A stretch of 7,093 nt of DNA from Syntrophorhabdaceae bacterium (lineage in GTDB: Bacteria; Desulfobacterota; Syntrophorhabdia; Syntrophorhabdales; Syntrophorhabdaceae). Positions 5,175 through 7,093 of the stretch are shown here, piece after piece; within the stretch, counting starts at the first letter, position 1; the number at the start of each line of letters is the position of its first letter. Location of the stretch: the NCBI GenBank assembly GCA_026416315.1, contig JAOAFK010000127.1, positions 1 through 7,093 on the forward strand, written 5' to 3'. Position numbers and translations under genes: made by a program. The notes under the pieces were generated by a model. That model had not been told where the DNA came from, did no database searches, and saw nothing but the letters and a program-made list of their open reading frames with translations.

Positions 5175-7093
5175 TTATGCCTCTATAACAGGCAGTTCTA
5201 TAACAAAACAAGAGCCTTTAGGTTTATTATCTTCCACATAAATCTTACCATTATGTTCAAGGATGATGGATTGGACTATGGCAAGTCCTAATCCTGTACC
5301 GTCTTTATCCCTGGTAAAATATGGGTCGAATATCTTTTCTTTATCTTCATCAGAGATGCCACAACCATTATCCGCAACCTTAATCACCACATTTCCCCTG
5401 TGTATATTATAAGCAGTTGATATTTCTATTGTGCCATGATTATCACCTATTGCCTTTGCTGCATTTGTTATAAGGTTTACTATTGCCCTTTTTAAGCCAT
5501 CTCTGTCAATCATACACATGGGGAGGCTCGTTTCATCAAATCTGAAATCTATATTTGTGAATAGATTTTTATAGATGTTTATGGCTTCCCATATAATTCC
5601 ATTTATATCATTTAAGGTCTTTGTCCTTGATAGCTGGGTTAGTTTTGTTAGTTCATTTACAATTCCTTTTATCTCATCAACGGATTTCATTATAACAGAG
5701 GTGGTTTCATCAATGATTTCCTTCTCTTTACCTTCTGAAATAGAAAGGAACTTTCTTCTTATCCTTTCTGCAGAAAGGATAATCGGCGTCAGGGGGTTTT
5801 TTATTTCATGGGTGAGTTTTTTTGCAACCTCCCTCCATGTGGCAAGCTTCTCAGCCCTTACAAAATGGGTGATGTCATCAAAGGCTATAATGAAACCTTC
5901 AATCTTTTTATCTTCATCCTTAAGGGTTGTAAGGGATGCCCTGATGTATGTAATATCGTTTTTAAGCCTTAACCTCATTTCTTTCACCACAACCCTGTTG
6001 TCGGAAATATCCTTTGCCTCTTTTAAAAATGACTTCATGGCCTGTTTTAAATCAGTCCCAAAGACCTTCTTGAGCGATTTACCAATCCATTGATCCCCTT
6101 CTATATTGAGGATATCTCGGGCAGCCCTGTTGAGAAGCACAATGTTACCCCTTTTGTCTGTAGAAATGATACCTGTTGCAACATTGTCTAATATCACCTC
6201 TATGTATCTTTTCTTTTCTTCCAATTCCTCTTTGGCAATTTTCAATTCCCTTGCCATGCTGTTGAAGGCACTTACAAGGGTCCCTATCTCGTCTTTACCT
6301 TTTTCTTCAAGGGTAATATCAAATTTACCCTTAGCAATGATGGATGCCCCTTCTTTCACCTTTTCAATGGGGGTTGTTATCTCATTGGCTATTTTTATAC
6401 CTACCCAGACAGAAAAAAATATGGTGATTATAGTTGTGAGAAAGAGGGGTATGATGAAACTATATTTCAATATTTTTTTGAATGTCCTTGATTCCTTGAA
6501 TTCCCTGTGGAAATCTGAAATTGCCTTTAGTCTCTGCGCGCCCTGAACCTTTATAAAATCTCCTATGAACAAGACCATGTGTTCATTATTGGTTTTACTA
6601 TAAATATTCACCCCTGCTGTTACAAGCTCTCCTTTTTTTAATGGTATAATAAGTCTAATGTTTTTTTCCTTTTCTGCTGCCTTTGTCTTTCCTAAAAGAA
6701 TGGATTTTGCCTGTTCAGGCATATTTCCTGTAAGTATTGAACCCTGCCCGTTATATAGAGAATAAAAGCGAAATGATTTGTATTTTGCTTGCGCCTTAAA
6801 AAAATTTTCAAGGTCTTTTTTGTCTTCTAATAAATTCCTTTTTTTTATTTCATCAGAGAGCGAAAAGGCAATATCTTCATATCTTTGGAATAGATTATCA
6901 TAATAAAACTGTGAAATCTCGATAGCATTATCAAGGGTCTCTTCTATTTTCTGGCTGAACCATCTTTCCATACTAATATTAAAAAAGCCCGTTGACAAAA
7001 TGAAGAGGGAAAAAGACGGGATAATAGAAATGAAAAGGAGCGTAAAGGTTAGTTTTGTTTTGAGGCGGGCACCCCATATACCCCTTTTTTTTT
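5175..7093 (-). CDS. NtrY-type membrane sensor histidine kinase (5' end beyond the window)
   Basis: 638 residues are visible (numbered from the first complete codon, 7091-7089), and the frame is still open at the edge. The first residues, RGIWGARLKTKLTF followed by TLLFISIIPSFFLFIL, form a membrane helix (about 14-33). A start at TTG 6998 would cut it off and is therefore wrong. An extracytoplasmic region (about 34-205) leads to a second helix (about 210-234), HAMP (about 238-290), a PAS domain (about 296-410) and HisKA with phosphoacceptor H428 in LTHEIKNPLTP. The HATPase domain follows, with N543 in NLITNAAKAI, D574 in DNGCG, FDPYFT and GTGLGLAI from G598. It should autophosphorylate and pass phosphate to an unseen regulator. 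The layout and the LTHEIKNPLTP box are typical of NtrY-like kinases; the signal sensed is unknown. No NtrX-type regulator follows: the next gene downstream is the tRNA. Confidence 0.93.
   Translation of the reverse strand, partial: KKRGIWGARLKTKLTFTLLFISIIPSFSLFILSTGFFNISMERWFSQKIEETLDNAIEISQFYYDNLFQRYEDIAFSLSDEIKKRNLLEDKKDLENFFKAQAKYKSFRFYSLYNGQGSILTGNMPEQAKSILLGKTKAAEKEKNIRLIIPLKKGELVTAGVNIYSKTNNEHMVLFIGDFIKVQGAQRLKAISDFHREFKESRTFKKILKYSFIIPLFLTTIITIFFSVWVGIKIANEITTPIEKVKEGASIIAKGKFDITLEEKGKDEIGTLVSAFNSMARELKIAKEELEEKKRYIEVILDNVATGIISTDKRGNIVLLNRAARDILNIEGDQWIGKSLKKVFGTDLKQAMKSFLKEAKDISDNRVVVKEMRLRLKNDITYIRASLTTLKDEDKKIEGFIIAFDDITHFVRAEKLATWREVAKKLTHEIKNPLTPIILSAERIRRKFLSISEGKEKEIIDETTSVIMKSVDEIKGIVNELTKLTQLSRTKTLNDINGIIWEAINIYKNLFTNIDFRFDETSLPMCMIDRDGLKRAIVNLITNAAKAIGDNHGTIEISTAYNIHRGNVVIKVADNGCGISDEDKEKIFDPYFTRDKDGTGLGLAIVQSIILEHNGKIYVEDNKPKGSCFVIELPVIEA

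Noticed and set aside
5026..5211. Minus-strand open frame of about 61 codons across the tRNA region
   Set aside because: It overlaps the whole tRNA-Pro gene and the end of the kinase gene in another frame; its residues simply translate the cloverleaf. No ribosome binding site or recognisable domain.
5575..6546. Two plus-strand open frames opposite the histidine kinase (5575-6093 and 6106-6546)
   Set aside because: Antisense shadows of the HAMP, PAS and HisKA coding region; low-complexity S/F/I-rich translation typical of AT-rich complement frames.
7085..7093. Run of nine T at the right edge as a possible rho-independent terminator
   Set aside because: No GC-rich stem precedes it, and on the minus strand it encodes the lysine-rich lead-in to the kinase's first membrane helix. 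It may simply be a homopolymer at the edge.
1..7093. CRISPR arrays, insertion sequences, attachment sites, phage or defence genes
   Set aside because: I saw no regularly spaced direct repeats, transposase or integrase motifs, terminal inverted repeats or tRNA-fragment duplication. The tRNA-Pro gene is intact and I see no second copy of its 3' end in the window.

Overview
The window is AT-rich bacterial DNA with dense, tightly packed genes and frequent AGG/AGA and ATA codons. Gene content (receiver proteins, HD-GYP, PilZ, flagellar stator, UbiE/MenG, an NtrY-type kinase) suggests a motile, Gram-negative-like bacterium that makes a menaquinone-type quinone. The style recalls AT-rich Desulfobacterota or Nitrospirota, but that placement is an impression, not a demonstrated assignment.

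Left block (1-4176, all + strand): the 3' tail of an unidentified gene is followed by five genes that look like one operon. They encode a stand-alone receiver protein with a helical tail (71-637), a REC-GAF-HD-GYP protein predicted to degrade cyclic di-GMP (655-2127), a PilZ protein predicted to bind cyclic di-GMP (2108-2698), MotA (2705-3472) and MotB (3469-4176). Junctions are a 17-nt gap, a 20-nt overlap, a 6-nt gap and an ATGA overlap. Read together, the block links phosphorelay input to cyclic di-GMP breakdown, a cyclic di-GMP receptor and the motor stator. No GGDEF cyclase is visible in the window.

Middle block: after an 81-nt spacer comes a ubiE/menG quinone C-methyltransferase (4258-5022, +). 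It ends 10 nt from the 3' end of a convergent tRNA-Pro(UGG) gene (5033-5111, -) that has an encoded CCA end.

Right block (5175-7093, -): a large membrane histidine kinase of the NtrY type (TM, extracytoplasmic segment, TM, HAMP, PAS, HisKA, HATPase). Its reading frame runs off the right edge, so its true start lies outside the window. No response regulator follows it; the tRNA does.

Nothing here is clearly a new system. The points most worth a second look are the cyclic di-GMP/stator operon and the PilZ protein, whose two ligand-binding motifs are separated by a long, probably helical insertion.
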